A stretch of 64,000 nt of DNA from contig NC_083691.1 in assembly GCF_033118175.1 (NCBI RefSeq), forward strand, positions 57,936,001-58,000,000, in the 5' to 3' direction. The position numbers and the translations under genes were made by a program. The notes under the pieces are model-generated. The model saw only the letters and a list, made by a program, of their open reading frames with translations. It did no database searches and was not told the origin of the DNA. Source of the DNA: Dama dama (lineage: Eukaryota; Chordata; Mammalia; Artiodactyla; Cervidae). Shown here piece after piece: positions 45,077-55,839 of the stretch. The first letter of the stretch is position 1. Every line of letters starts with the position of its first letter.

Positions 45077-46581
45077 CAGAGAGAGACAGAGAGAGACAGA
45101 GAGACAGAGAGAGATTCATATATATAGTCAAGAATAAATCTAAAAGCCTTCCTCTTTGCTGAATTACTTCTTAAGCAAAACAAATGATTTTAGCAGATTA
45201 GTTTCAAAATACCCCTGCAATTTTTTCTTGTTTCATAATACATGCATCCTAAAAAGAACCAAAAATAAATATGCATAAGGATAATCAATAATTTGTCCTT
45301 TAAAAGATTCTAGAGGACTTCTCTGGTGGTCCAGTGGTTAGTAATGGGCCTGTCAATGCAGGGAACACAGGTTCGATCCCTGGTCTGGGAAGCTCCCATA
45401 TGCTGCGGGGACACTAAGCCTGTGTGCCACAACCGTTGAGGCCCTCATGCCCTAGAGCCCATGTTTTGCAACAAGAGAAGCCACCACTTCTCAGTGCACA
45501 GTGAGAAGCCTGTGCACCATGGTTAGAGAATAGCCCCTGTCCTCAGCAACTAGAGAATGCCCATGCACAGCAAGGAAGAGCCGGCACAGCTAGGAAAAAA
45601 AAAAAAAAAATTAACAAAGATTCTAAAAAGCTAAATTTTCCATCAAATGAGCACTTAGTGAAATGAATGCGCATCTTCCTCCTAAGTGCTAAGTGAAGTC
45701 GCTCAGTCGTGTCCGACTCTTTGCGACCCCATGGACTGTAGCCTACCAGGCTTCTCCGTCCATGGGATTTTCCAGGCAAGAATACTGGAGTGGGTTGCCA
45801 TTTCCTTCTCCAGGAGATCTTGCCGACCCAGGGATTGAACCCGGGTCTCCCGCATTGTAGGCAGGCGCTTTACCGTCTGAGCCACCAGGGAAGTCTTCCT
45901 CCTAGTTGGGGGTAAATACTATGGCTCAGATGGTCAAAAATCTGCCCCCAATGTTGGAGACTGGGATTCGATCCCTGGGTGGGGAAGATCCCCTGGAGTT
46001 GGAAATGGCAACCCACTCCAGTATTCTTGCCTGGAGAACCCCATGGACAGAGGAACCTGGCAGGGCTACAGTCCATGTGGTGGCAAAGTCGGACACAACT
46101 GAGCAACTAACACTTTCACTTTTACTCCTAGTCAGGCATAGACAAGACCCTTATTTTCCATACTCACCTGAAGCTGCAGCACAGGCTGCCCCTTGACCTT
46201 CGTGCAGAATAGGCAAAGCTCTGGCTCCTTCAGTCCCAAGTAAACAGGATTCCCCCTGCCCTTCTCAAGAGTCTCTGTGTACTTGCATGAGATTAAGGTA
46301 ACAGTGACTGGGAACACAACATAATCACAGATCACTCTCTCATTCATTACAACCTGTGAGATAAGCCCAGTTAACGAGTCTATTCACAGTGAAAAGAAAA
46401 AGCTGAGCACACGACACACAGCAGCACTGGCCAAAGGAACTGCCTCGGACAGGCCTTGGCCACTCACCTGGATCCATCTGGTCCTTCCTGGGGACAGCTG
46501 TGAGGGTCTGGCCTTGAAGGACCCATACCAGATGGTTGACATCCTGAATATCCACCAGAACTGGGTGTATCCTGGATAATA
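42860..46581 (-). CDS. IL36A: Interleukin-36 alpha (IL36A), coding exons 2-4; first exon tentative
   Basis: Leaderless IL-1-family cytokine, same receptor as IL36B. Three exons read on the minus strand: 46581-46468, 46307-46168 and 43075-42860 (stop TAA 42862-42860). Junction phases are 1 and 0, identical to IL36B. Blocks close to human IL36A: DIQDVNHLVWVLQGQTL, AVPRKDQ, TLISCKYTETLEKGRGN, LCLFCTK, NIMDLYHQTEPVKPFLFY, SSFESVAFPGWFIG and ITQELGK. A possible first exon, ATGAAAG ending at 46678 before a GT, would give M-K-V-L-S-R and exactly 158 codons, the human length, through a 96-bp intron; its donor is weak. Alternatively, exon 2 stays open upstream to an ATG at 46738-46736. The IL-1 signature has Gly-Ser where Ser/Cys/Ala-Thr is usual. 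The 3.1-kb last intron is mostly SINEs. Confidence 0.93.
43733..43928 (+). mobile_element. Bov-tA SINE in IL36A last intron
   Basis: Head GTCTTCCCTGGTGGCTCAG, body ends GACTGAGTGACTTTCACTTT. An inverted partner follows at 43968. Confidence 0.9.
43968..44193 (-). mobile_element. Bov-tA SINE in IL36A last intron
   Basis: Starts CATGCATGCTAAGTCACTTC and ends at a decayed head (GGCCACCTGGGAAACC). Confidence 0.9.
44594..44878 (-). mobile_element. Bov-A2 SINE in IL36A last intron
   Basis: Two Bov-A units joined by AAGTGAAAAGTGAAAGGG. Confidence 0.92.
45031..45115. repeat. (TG)n then (GA/GACA)n microsatellite
   Basis: About 19 TG units to 45069, then GAGAGACA units to 45115; likely polymorphic. 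Confidence 0.95.
45313..45612 (+). mobile_element. CHR-type SINE in IL36A last intron
   Basis: Head GACTTCTCTGGTGGTCCAG, A-tail of about 16 A. Confidence 0.9.
45689..45893 (-). mobile_element. Young Bov-tA SINE in IL36A last intron
   Basis: Almost consensus (CGCTCAGTCGTGTCCGACTC with CpGs intact). Inverted partner 15 bp away. Confidence 0.93.
45908..46128 (+). mobile_element. Bov-tA SINE beside IL36A exon 3
   Basis: Decayed head, full body; ends about 40 bp from the exon 3 donor side. Confidence 0.9.
46168..46307 (-). CDS. IL36A: IL36A coding exon 3
   Basis: 140 bp. Acceptor AG is at 46309-46308 and donor GT at 46167-46166 (GTGAGT). It encodes VTVTLISCKYTETLEKGRGN, VYLGLKEPELCLFCTK and PVLQLQ. 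A Bov-tA SINE ends only about 40 bp into the downstream intron. Confidence 0.94.
46468..46581 (-). CDS. IL36A: IL36A coding exon 2
   Basis: 114 bp. The acceptor AG (46583-46582) follows a pyrimidine tract; the donor GT is at 46467-46466 (GTGAGT). It encodes LSRIHPVLVDIQDV, HLVWVLQGQTLTAVPRK and DQMDP. IQD is the I-x-D landmark; nine residues upstream is Ser in LSRIHP, the predicted mature N-terminus by the IL-36 processing rule. The reading frame stays open upstream through 46738, so a retained or alternative start is possible. Confidence 0.91.
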
Positions 46582-46677
46582 CTGTAGAGAAAATCAAAAG
46601 GCAAATGTGAACAGGAGGGTACCGAATATCCCCCCTTTCCAATTTTTTTGCCCTTCCATGTACATCTTCACCTGGAC

Positions 46678-46684
46678 CTTTCAT
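46678..46684 (-). other. IL36A: Tentative first coding exon end of IL36A
   Basis: ATGAAAG followed by GTCCAG on the minus strand. Joining it to exon 2 restores the required phase and gives 158 codons in total, equal to human IL36A. The donor lacks the usual GTAAGT/GTGAGT form and the implied intron is only 96 bp, so this is a weak inference. Confidence 0.3.
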
Positions 46685-46738
46685 TCTTTCATTCCCTTTG
46701 GATGATGGTGTTTTGGAACTGCCAAGGTGTGAAGACAT

Positions 46739-48197
46739 TTATGTGCAGATGGATCCCACAAGAGGATCTAAGTCAGTCCCAAGCCACGGTTTGACCTTGA
46801 GTCAGAAAAAGAGCTAATGAGCCAACAGCAACCCCAGGGAGAATCTACGGTCCCAGAATTCACCTTGCTCCCTCTCCTGTTCACCTTCTTGGACGTAGCC
46901 TACCTTCCAGCAGAAGCAGCGGTACCTGCATTCAGGCCTAAACCCAGAGCCTAAAGACGACAGCAGGGCCAAGGCCAGAGGTCTAGAAGCAGAGAAGATC
47001 AAAGGTCAGCAGGCTTTGCAGCTATGGAGGACTCTGTGTCCCTATGGCTATGACTATGGCTTTTTCTGTGCTCAGGTGCTCTGACGGAGTCCAATAGGGC
47101 CTCAGCCTTTGATCCACATCAAGAAAGGAGAAGGTTCTGCCTCACTGGGGCTAGGACTTCCCAGCACCCTGAGTATTTGCCAGTTCCTGATACCAGGGGA
47201 ATTTAGTGAGGCTTTATGTAAAGAAATATCAACTGGGGCAGGGTTGCAACCTGTTCACGCACCGTGAAAAAGGAGGCATGCTAAGTTTTTAAGAGCAGTC
47301 ACCAGGAAACATTGTCATCAACACTGAGTTTGAGGAAAGAAGTGTTATGGGACAGTCCCATGGCCGATGACTAAGCAATGATGCTGCAAAATGTTACACT
47401 AATCTTATTCCAAAGAGTGGAAACCCATAGTGGGTTCAAGGTAGACTTAGAAAGGGAGTGGTCCCCTAAGGCCTGTGTAGTTTCCAACCACTCCTGGTCT
47501 GGTCATCTTATCCCCTGCCAATCTCAGATGAAAAAATACAAACACTCCAGTGTATGCTCCTCCAGCTTTTCAGAGCGAGTGTGAATGCTGCTTCTCCACT
47601 CAAGGAAAGCCTTGCCTAAACAAGGTCAGCTCCTGCACACCCTGCCCCTCATGGACTCTAGAGTAGTGGCTCCTAAATGCTCTATTTCCTGTGCTAGAAG
47701 ACATGCATTAGCTCTTCCGCAAAGGGAAACAGGCAGTGCTGGTGAGACTATTCCAACCTTTCAGCCCATCACTGTCTGTAGTGGTTCCCAGCTCCTGTCT
47801 GCTCTACATCAAGGGCTTGCATATCAGGGGTAACTTCAACCAGTTTGGGAGCGGATTGGTGAGTAAATGTCTCAGGTTCTTCAGCCTTTGATGGGATTGT
47901 GCTAACATTTCTCATGGGGTTCCTAACTAACTCATCAGCCTACCTCACCTCATAAAGACACCCTCATGTTCACACCTTTACCCTCTCCAAAGATTCTTGC
48001 TTCTTCATCTTGTCCTGGGTAGGCCATGATAAGCTGGTGAGCTATCCTCTTAAGACTGTGGAGTCATGAAGCACTGACATTTAAATGTATAGCAAGTTTG
48101 AGTCAAAACTGGGATTCAGAATCAAGTTGAGTCTATAAAGAGGTCCTGCCTAGCGCATCGCTTAGCATGAGTTGATTCCCATGCTCTAAGAAGAAAG
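46739..48197. other. Upstream of IL36A; no repeat or gene recognised
   Basis: It should contain the IL36A promoter if the gene begins near 46.7 kb, but I see no convincing TATA box or other site on the minus strand. Confidence 0.4.
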
Positions 48198-48312
48198 GGC
48201 TTCCCAGGTGGCTCAGTGTTAAAAGAATCCACCTGCCAAGGCAGGAGTTGCAGGAGACACTAGTTGGATCCCTGGATGGGGAAGGTCCCCTTGAGAAGGA
48301 AATGGCAGAAGA
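48198..48312 (+). mobile_element. Bov-tA SINE, 3' truncated
   Basis: Head GGCTTCCCAGGTGGCTCAG and body start to GAGAAGGAAATGGCAG. Confidence 0.85.
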
Positions 48313-49584
48313 AAGTCCAGAATTTGTGACATCACCCCCATGCTCCTTACACAGGACTGAATGCACTTGGATATCTTAAGAAGAGGAGCTCAATATCCTG
48401 CTATCAGATACAAAAAAGCAAACATCCAGGACACACTAGTATAGATGCCACATATACTAATGCAAACTCGTTCATGACCACAGTCAATAGGATATATGGT
48501 CCTTCCAGATTCTTTATTGCATCCTATAAAACATGGAGCTCTATATGACCTGGGAACTTAGCCCATAGTACCATTATCAGAGGTGATGGGGGCTTAGGTG
48601 ATACCAGATAACCCAAGACCTCTGTGTCTCTCTCCCTAATATGGAAGTGACATCCTTCATAGCTAAGGGAGTAGATAAGCCTAAGAAGAAATTGAATCAA
48701 ATTGAATCAAATACGATGAAGGAAATTTCTCTTTCTGCAAGAAAATAACTCCATAGGGATACAGTTTAGAGATACAGCTTCCCTACTCTCTTAGCTAGCC
48801 AGAACTAAACTTGCCTTGAAATGTAATTCCTTTGTCCATCCATATCTATCCTTCATTATTCAGTTTAAAGTCTAATACAGTCATCTCAGCCCCACAAATC
48901 CATCCCAGTTCTGATAGTATAATCCCCACAACTCAATTTTTCTATGGTTCACCTGTTGGCAAATCACATGGAACTGTCCTTGTTCTGCACATTCTTGATG
49001 TTCAAAGTGTGGTCCTTGGAGCAGCAGCACTGGCAACAACCAACAGTTTACCAGAAATGCAGAATCTCAGGTTCTACCCAAGACTTAGAGAATCAGGACC
49101 TGAAATGTTTTTAAACAGCTTTAAAACTACAATATGTTCTATGCTGATATAGGACACACCACTGTCAATACTCTATAAGCATAGAAAGAAAGAAGTTGGG
49201 ATTCAGGGTAGGCCTGGGCCTGGGGAAGGAACAAGCAAACCAGCCCTAGACCCACTCTCAAATTTCCTCAGCCTCTGGAACCCATGAGATAGGCTGTCTT
49301 GGCACTGCGGGGGATAAAAAAGGAGAGATGACAGTAGTAAAGAAAAGAAGTCATTACTGGAAGTCTGTGATGCTGGACAGACCCTCACAAGGATTTTCAC
49401 TTGGAGTACTTACAGTTTGATTGAACCAGGTACTCTCAAACTATATTTGGTTTCATTTAAGCCAAGTACTTTCTACCAGAAGGAAAGAGAAAGTCTCTCT
49501 AGAGGTGAGCAGAGTCATTCCAAAGACAACAAGCCATAAGTAGTTGAAGATTACCAGGCATACACACACACAAGAATAAGAGCA
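48313..49584. other. No gene recognised
   Basis: Unassigned; GAATCAAATTGAATCAAAT near 48690 is a short tandem. The plus frame 48832-49152 has no recognisable domain. Confidence 0.4.
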
Positions 49585-49678
49585 AAAGGAAAGAAAGGAA
49601 AGAGAAAGGGAGGGAGGGAGGGAGGGAGGGAGGGAGAGGAGAGAAGGAGAAAGTAAAAGAAAGAAAGAAAGGGAAAAC
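49585..49678. repeat. Purine-rich (GGGA)n/(GAAA)n tract
   Basis: About seven GGGA units in the middle, flanked by GAAAG units; strictly purine on the plus strand. Confidence 0.95.
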
Positions 49679-49924
49679 AGAAACATATCCACACAGAGAT
49701 CACATTTTGTAACTATTATACACAGAGCTTAAAACAACTGTCCTAACCATGTTTAAGAAACAAATGATGAATAAGAATATCTTTCTAGAACAGCAAACTA
49801 TGAAAAGCAGCAAAAATGGAAGAGGGAAACAGCATCTCTTGCACTGTAAAATACATTACAAAATAAAATAAGCCAATATTTGTATTTGGCAATAGACAGC
49901 ACACAGCAGAAGAATTAGAGAATG
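49679..49924. other. Unassigned AT-rich spacer
   Basis: No clear element. Confidence 0.4.
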
Positions 49925-51307
49925 ACATCAACAAGGTGGTGGTTTAGGAATTTCTAGGGCTTGTCCCCTCCCAGAAACATCCATTTGAACAACTCTCCAT
50001 GCTCTGAAACACCTTCACAAGAGCTTCACAGGTGAGGGATTACATCACTTGGGTGGAACATGGAAGTAAGAAAAGATGCATTGAAAAACATAGGAAAGAC
50101 AGTTTCACATACTCCCGTCACCCCTCCCCTGTGGAGAGAGACATCTAACCTATGGGAGAAGGAAGTGAAGGAAGGACCTGACGTCACAGTGGACTCCACC
50201 ATCAGCCCACCACAGCATCAGGCCAGCTCCCATGACCCCAGGCTCCTGGTGGGCTTGCACAAAGCCAGGTTATAGCCCATCCAGCAGTTCTTATGAACCC
50301 AGGCTCTGGTAGGCTCCTGACCTGCCTTAGCACCAGGTTGACTCCATGGCCCCAGGTTCCCAACTGCCCAGCTCCAAGATGGCTTCTACAGACCGATACT
50401 CCAGATGTGCTTTTATGGAACTAGGCTCTTGGCCTGCCCCAATGCAAGGCTAGTACCATTGGCCCCAGGCTCCAGGCAGGCTCCTGTGGAGCCAGGCTCC
50501 TGACCCATGGCAGCACCAGGCAGCCCCATGGCCTTAGACTTTAGGCTGGCTTCCCTGGCCTGGACTCTTGGCAAGCTTCTGTGGATACATACTCCTAGCC
50601 CAGTCCAGCCCAGCCCAGCATTTGGCTGCTCCCATGGCCCCAGCTTTCAGATTGACTCCCATGGTCCCAACCTCCAGATTTGTCCCTTGGATTCAACCTC
50701 CAGGTTGGCCCCATGAGCCCTGGAACTATAGGCTATAGGCTGACTCCTACAGCCCCAGTTGTCAGGTTCACCCAAATGCTAGGTAACCCCAGCTTCCAGG
50801 CTTCTGTGAACCCAGACTCTAGGCTTGCCCCAGCACCAGGCCAGCTCCTGTGGACCCAGATGCCAGACCCACCCCAGTGGTCCCCACAACCAGACTGGCT
50901 GGCACAGACCCAGGATCCAGGCCCACCCACACAGACTCAGGTCCCAGGCTTACCATCACAGACTCAGGCACCTGGTCAACCCCAGTGAACCCAGACACAA
51001 AGGTAGTTTGTCGCAAAAATCGACCCTGTGGATCCAAGCACCAGGTGTGATCATCTGCTGACCCAGGCACCACCTGCCTGTCCGAGAATTCCAGCAGCAA
51101 ACACCTGTGGACACCACCAGATGCCTTACTCAGAATCTCTGGACAGGCTGACTGGTGAAGGGCTTTCCCTTCCAAAGCCAGACTGTAAAGACTGGAAAGG
51201 ACAACTACTTTCTTAAATGCACAGACAATGAAGGCCACAAAGATCACAAAAATTAAGGAAACATGACACCACCAAAGGAAATTAATAAAGCTCCAACAGT
51301 AGTTGTA
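49925..51307 (+). mobile_element. L1 5' UTR-like region with degenerate minisatellite
   Basis: From TTTCTAGGGCTTGTCCCCTC to AAGGAAATTAATAAAGCTCC. The middle part (about 50190-51010) is a decayed tandem array. The last part leads into ORF1-like sequence, interrupted by a SINE. The 175-codon minus frame 51346-50819 and the several plus frames here are repeat translations. Confidence 0.55.
50190..51010. repeat. Degenerate tandem repeat, about 60-75 bp unit
   Basis: Units combine CAGCACCAGGCCAGCTCC, ATGGCCCCAGGCTCC, GGCAGGCTCCTGTGGA and similar phrases in order, each strongly diverged; about twelve units by eye. Confidence 0.7.
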
Positions 51308-51509
51308 GTAGTAGTTGCTCAGTTGTGTCCGACTCCGCAACCCCATGGATTGTAGCCTACCAAGCTAACTGCCCATGGGACTCTCCAGGCAAGAACACTG
51401 AAGTGGGTTGCCATTCCCTTCTCCAGGGTATCTTCCTGACTCAGGGACTGAACCCCGATCTCCTGTACTGCAGACAGATTCTTTATCCTCTGAGCCACCA
51501 GAGAAGCTT
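51308..51509 (-). mobile_element. Bov-tA SINE in L1
   Basis: AGTTGCTCAGTTGTGTCCGA through GAGCCACCAGAGAAGC. Confidence 0.9.
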
Positions 51510-52013
51510 CAATAATTGGCCCTAAAGAAAAAGAGATAAATGGACTGACAAATAATTCTGAATAATCCTCTTAAGAAATTCAGTGAACTACAAGAACACA
51601 GAGAAAATAAAATAAAATTAGAAGCATAATTCATAAAAAAAATTAGTTTAGGGCATTCCTTAATAGTCCAGTGGTTAGGACTCCCTGCTTTCACTGCCAA
51701 GAGCCTGTGTTTGAGCCCTGATCAGCGAACTAATATCCCACAAGTCATGCTGGATATTAAATTAAATTAAAAATTGAGAACTTAAAAAATGAGTCCAACA
51801 AAGAAAGAGAAATCATTAAATAAAAACAAATAGAAATCTTGGAGTTGAAGGACTCTTCAACTCTGCAATGACCAAGCTGATGAATGCCACACACAGCTTC
51901 AAAAACAGACTGTATTTAACAAAAAAAGAATTAGAGCAACAGAAGACATGTCATTTGAAATTATTCAATTAGAGGAGAAAAACAGGAAAAAAAATAATTA
52001 AAAATAGAAAAGA
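51510..52013 (+). mobile_element. L1 5' region continued
   Basis: GGCCCTAAAGAAAAAGAGAT and TTGGAGTTGAAGGACTC; interrupted by a CHR-type SINE. Confidence 0.45.
51650..51775 (+). mobile_element. CHR-type SINE, short form
   Basis: GGCATTCCTTAATAGTCCAG head, CTGATCAGCGAACTAATATC body, TTAAATTAAATTAAA end. Confidence 0.85.
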
Positions 52014-52292
52014 GGGGGCTTCCCTGGTGGCTCAGTGGTAAAAATCTCCCTGCCAAGGCAGGAGACACAGACAGATTTGATCCCTGATCCGGGAGAACCC
52101 CATATGTCATGGAGCAACTAAGCCTGGGCACCACAGTTATTGGGCTCATGCTCCACAAGGGAAGCCACCACCATGAGAAGCCTGCACACTTTAACTAGAG
52201 AGCAGCTCCCACTATCCACAACTAGAGAAAAACCCATGCAGCAACAAAGACCCAACACAGCCAAAAATAAAATAAATAAAACTTTTTTAAAA
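52014..52292 (+). mobile_element. CHR-type SINE, long form
   Basis: GGGGCTTCCCTGGTGGCTCAG-type head and AATAAAATAAATAAAA tail. Confidence 0.9.
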
Positions 52293-52299
52293 ATAGAAA

Positions 52300-53575
52300 A
52301 GAAGGCTTCCACTTTAAAATGGTGATGTACAAGGATCCTGAACTCACATCACAAGGACACACTAAATCTACAAAACTAGCTCAACTTGCATCTACAACAA
52401 AGATTAAAAAGGCCATATTGAGATGGGTAGGAGAAGCAGAGACTTGGTCTCACCAAATACCACATCCGAGATACGGCAACCCACAAGTGAGGGAGACATC
52501 TGAAGAGAATATGGAACTTTGTCCTGAAGAGTAAGGTGTTTATGCTCCACATAAAGCATTCAAAACCCTGGGGACCGATGCCAAAGAAACAAGCCCACAA
52601 ACTGTCTATGAAAACAAACGTGGTTTATGTCCATAGAGCTGTAGAGAATGGAGAAACTGCTCTTAAAGGGCTCATACACGGACTCACTTGCCCTGGGACC
52701 TCACACAGGAGTGGCAGTTTGAAGGGTGCCTGGACCATGTGTAGAGGAGATTGACTTGCTAGACTTGTGGGGACTTCTGGAGATGCAGAAACTTGCTGAG
52801 ACTCTCTGGGGATGGAAGCACTGACAGGCATCATCTTTGAGTTCTCTTTTGGCCTTGCTAGTGTCAGCACTGGTAGGCACCATTTTGGCACTCCCTCTTT
52901 CCCTGTTAAAGCCAGTAGGCACACCTGATCCCACCATGCCACCGCTGTGGCCCTACTAATGCTAGAAATTACACCCAGTCCACATAGAGATGTCCCTTGA
53001 CTGCCTAGCTCTGGTGCCCAGAGAAATAGTGCAACTGGGCCCCATGAGTCATTTTTGCACAAGGCCCTCCTTTAAGACTTGGAGAGATCACTGTTTTACC
53101 TAAGACATAGAAACAAACACAGAGCATTAAGCAGAATGGGGAGACAGAGGAATATATTCCAAAGGAAAAAACAAGATAAAACCTTAGAGAAGAACCCTAG
53201 TGAAATAGAGATAAGTAACCTACCTGATAAAGAATTCAAAGTAATGGTCATAAAGATGCTTACAAAAACAAGAGAAGAATGGATTAACACAGTGAGAACT
53301 GTAAGAAAGAAACAAAAAAAATAAGAAAGTATGAAACAGAAGTCACAGACCTGAAGAATGTAATAGCTGAACTGAAAAAAAAAAAAAAATACACTAACAG
53401 GGTTGAACAGCAAACTATATGAAGTAGATGAATAAATCAGTGACCTCAAAGAGCGGTAGTAGAAATCACCCAAACAGAGCAGCAAAAAGAATTTTTAAAA
53501 GTGAATGTAGCTTAAGGGACCTATTGAACAACAACAAACGGAATAGCATCCACATGGTAATGATACCAGAAGAAG
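52300..53575 (+). mobile_element. Old L1 5' UTR and ORF1 start, sense
   Basis: The plus frame 53079-53324 reads NLPDKEFKVMVIKML and more, a familiar L1 ORF1 N-terminal block, followed by poly-Lys and decay. Confidence 0.7.
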
Positions 53576-53577
53576 AA

Positions 53578-53768
53578 AGGGCTTCCCAGGTGGCTCAGCT
53601 GGTAAAGAACCCAACTGCCAATGCAGAAGACATAAGAGACTCAGGTTCGATCCCTGGGTCGGGAAGATCCCTTGGAGTAGAAAATCCACTTCAGTATTCT
53701 TGCCTGGAACGTCCCATGGACAGAGGAACCTGGTGGGCTACAGTCCATGGGGTCGCAAAAGAGTCTAA
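53578..53768 (+). mobile_element. Bov-tA SINE in L1
   Basis: Head GGGCTTCCCAGGTGGCTCAG; a small deletion removes part of the mid body (GAGTAGAAAATCCACTTC). Confidence 0.9.
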
Positions 53769-53833
53769 AGAAGTGTTAAGAAACTTCTTTAAGAAAAAAA
53801 AAGCAGTAACTAGTAACAAGAAAATATATGAAG

Positions 53834-53976
53834 AGGGACTTCCCTGGTGGTCCAATGGTTAAGACTCCAAGCTTCTACTGCAGGGATTGTGGGTTTGATC
53901 CCTGGTTAGGGAAATAAAGATCCCATGGGTAAATGGTGCAGCCAAGAAATAAATAAAAATAAAGAAAAAAAAAAAC
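53834..53976 (+). mobile_element. CHR-type SINE, short form
   Basis: GGACTTCCCTGGTGGTCCAA head and a long A-rich tail. Confidence 0.9.
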
Positions 53977-53984
53977 TAGAAATC

Positions 53985-54815
53985 AATAATAGGAGAAAAA
54001 GTGAAAAATAAACAAATACATGAAAATTAAACAACATGTACTTAAATAACTAATACATCAAAGAAAAAAGCCAAAGGGGAAATTTTAAAATAACTTCAAC
54101 CAAACAAAAATGAAAATGCAGTATAACAAAACTTATGGTTTGCAATAAAAGCAGTGCTAAGGGGCAAGTTTATAATAATAAATACATTAGGAAAAGAGAA
54201 AGGTTTTAAATAAACAATCTAACTTTATATCTCAAGAACAGAAAAGAAGAGCAAACTAATCTCGATGTTCACAGAAGAAAGGAAATTACAAAGATCAGAG
54301 CAGAAGTAAATGAAATAGAAATCAAACACACAAAGAAAAGATCAATGAAACTAAGACTTTGTTTTTTGAAAAGATAAGCATAATAGGCAAATCTTCAGCT
54401 AGACTAGTTAGGAAAAAAAGAGAGAGGACTCAAATCAAGTCAGAAATGAAAGAAAAGACATTACAACTTACATTACATTAAGTACAAAAGATCATAAGAG
54501 ACCACTATAAAGAATTACATACCAACAAATATAAAAACCTAGAAGAAATACCTAGAAATATGCAACTTACCAAGACAGTATCATGAAGAAAGAAAATCTG
54601 GGCAGACCAAAAATGAGTAAGGAGAATCAGTAATCAAAACCTTTCCAAAAAAGAAAAGCCCAGGATGAGATGGTGAATTCTACTAAACATTTAAATAATT
54701 AACTTCCCAGGCTCTTCCAAAAAACTGAAGATGGCCTAAACTCATTTTATGAGACTAGCATCATAGTGACACCAAAACCAAAGAAGGACAACACAAGAAA
54801 AGAAAACTATATGGC
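53985..54815 (+). mobile_element. Old L1 ORF2 5' region, sense
   Basis: TTAAACAACATGTACTTAAA, GCAATAAAAGCAGTGCTAAG and CAAGAACAGAAAAGAAGAGC are L1 endonuclease-to-RT linker phrases. No usable frame. Confidence 0.65.
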
Positions 54816-54819
54816 CCAA

Positions 54820-55530
54820 TAGAAGGCATTTCCACTTACCAAGGATGACTGTGTAACTTATTAGCAACAGAGACTAATACTGAGCCCCTGATGTGGCAGT
54901 ATTCTTCAAGGAGTCTGACTAATCTCATGGTGGCAAGTTACTGACGTGTCAGATCTTTTCCCTCTTGGAAGGGGAACAGTGTGCCCTCAGAGGGATTGAT
55001 GTATATACCATTTCTGCCTTCAGAGCCTCAATCACCGCTACTATGGGATGACTGATCTACAGTAACGGAATCCCACACAAGATAGCATCCAAGCATAGAA
55101 TTCATTTTATAATGAAGGAGGGGATAAAAGAGGCCCATGACCATTGAATCCACTCAATAGTATGCTGGTAAATTTTTAACTATTTTCTTTCTAGGAAATA
55201 AACAAACAGAACATAAGACAAAACTTGTGGTGACTGTCAGTATCTATGATATAGATATTCCCAACTTGGGCAATTTCAAGTTACCAACTGGCTTTCAAAA
55301 TCTGAAGATGTAACATTTGGCCTTTTCTAGACAGTATGAGCCAACTCTACTACTTCCCTGGATCCACTGGTCCATCCAGAAGTAGTCGACTTAATGGAGC
55401 TTCAGTGGCAGTACTCTTGGAGGATGGAAGTCATCCTTCAGGATGCAGCCTATGAAGGAGGAGGTAGACTTTCCCATACACATGAAGACAGGGAGAAATA
55501 TTACACTGTAATATTTCTTATGTAATATAC
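54820..55530 (+). mobile_element. ERVL-like endogenous retrovirus pol remnant, decayed
   Basis: The stretch around 55035-55170 resembles the integrase region of mammalian ERVL-type elements, e.g. CTATGGGATGACTGATCTAC. It is riddled with stops, with no LTR identified, and codes for nothing. Confidence 0.45.
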
Positions 55531-55533
55531 AAG

Positions 55534-55746
55534 AAGGGCTTCCCTGGGGGTTCAGTGGTAAAGAATCTTCCTGCAATGCAAGAGATGCCAGTTTGATTCT
55601 TGTATTGAGAAGATCCCCTGGAGAATACTGAAAATGGAAACCCATTCCAGTATTCTTGCCTGGAAAATTGCTTGGACAGAGGAGCCTGTTGGGCTACAGT
55701 CCATGGGGTTGCAAGAGTTGGACATGACTTAGTGACTAAACTATAA
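55534..55746 (+). mobile_element. Bov-tA SINE
   Basis: Head GGCTTCCCTGGGGGTTCAG, body to ACTTAGTGACTAAACTATAA. Confidence 0.9.
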
Positions 55747-55839
55747 GAATACACAAGGAACTCAGGTGATTTGCTTGGGTACCTTTGGTATCCCTTTGCC
55801 TAATTGTAACTGCAAATAAGTACATGTAAGAACACCTAA

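Noticed and set aside
44943..45183. Frames with Thr-His or Val-Cys runs
   Set aside because: They are translations of the TG/GA microsatellite.
50819..51346. 175-codon minus frame
   Set aside because: It reads through the degenerate tandem repeat and a SINE end.
53096..53485. 129-codon minus frame, Phe/Tyr-rich
   Set aside because: It is antisense to an A-rich L1 region; the composition explains the open frame and apparent membrane segments.
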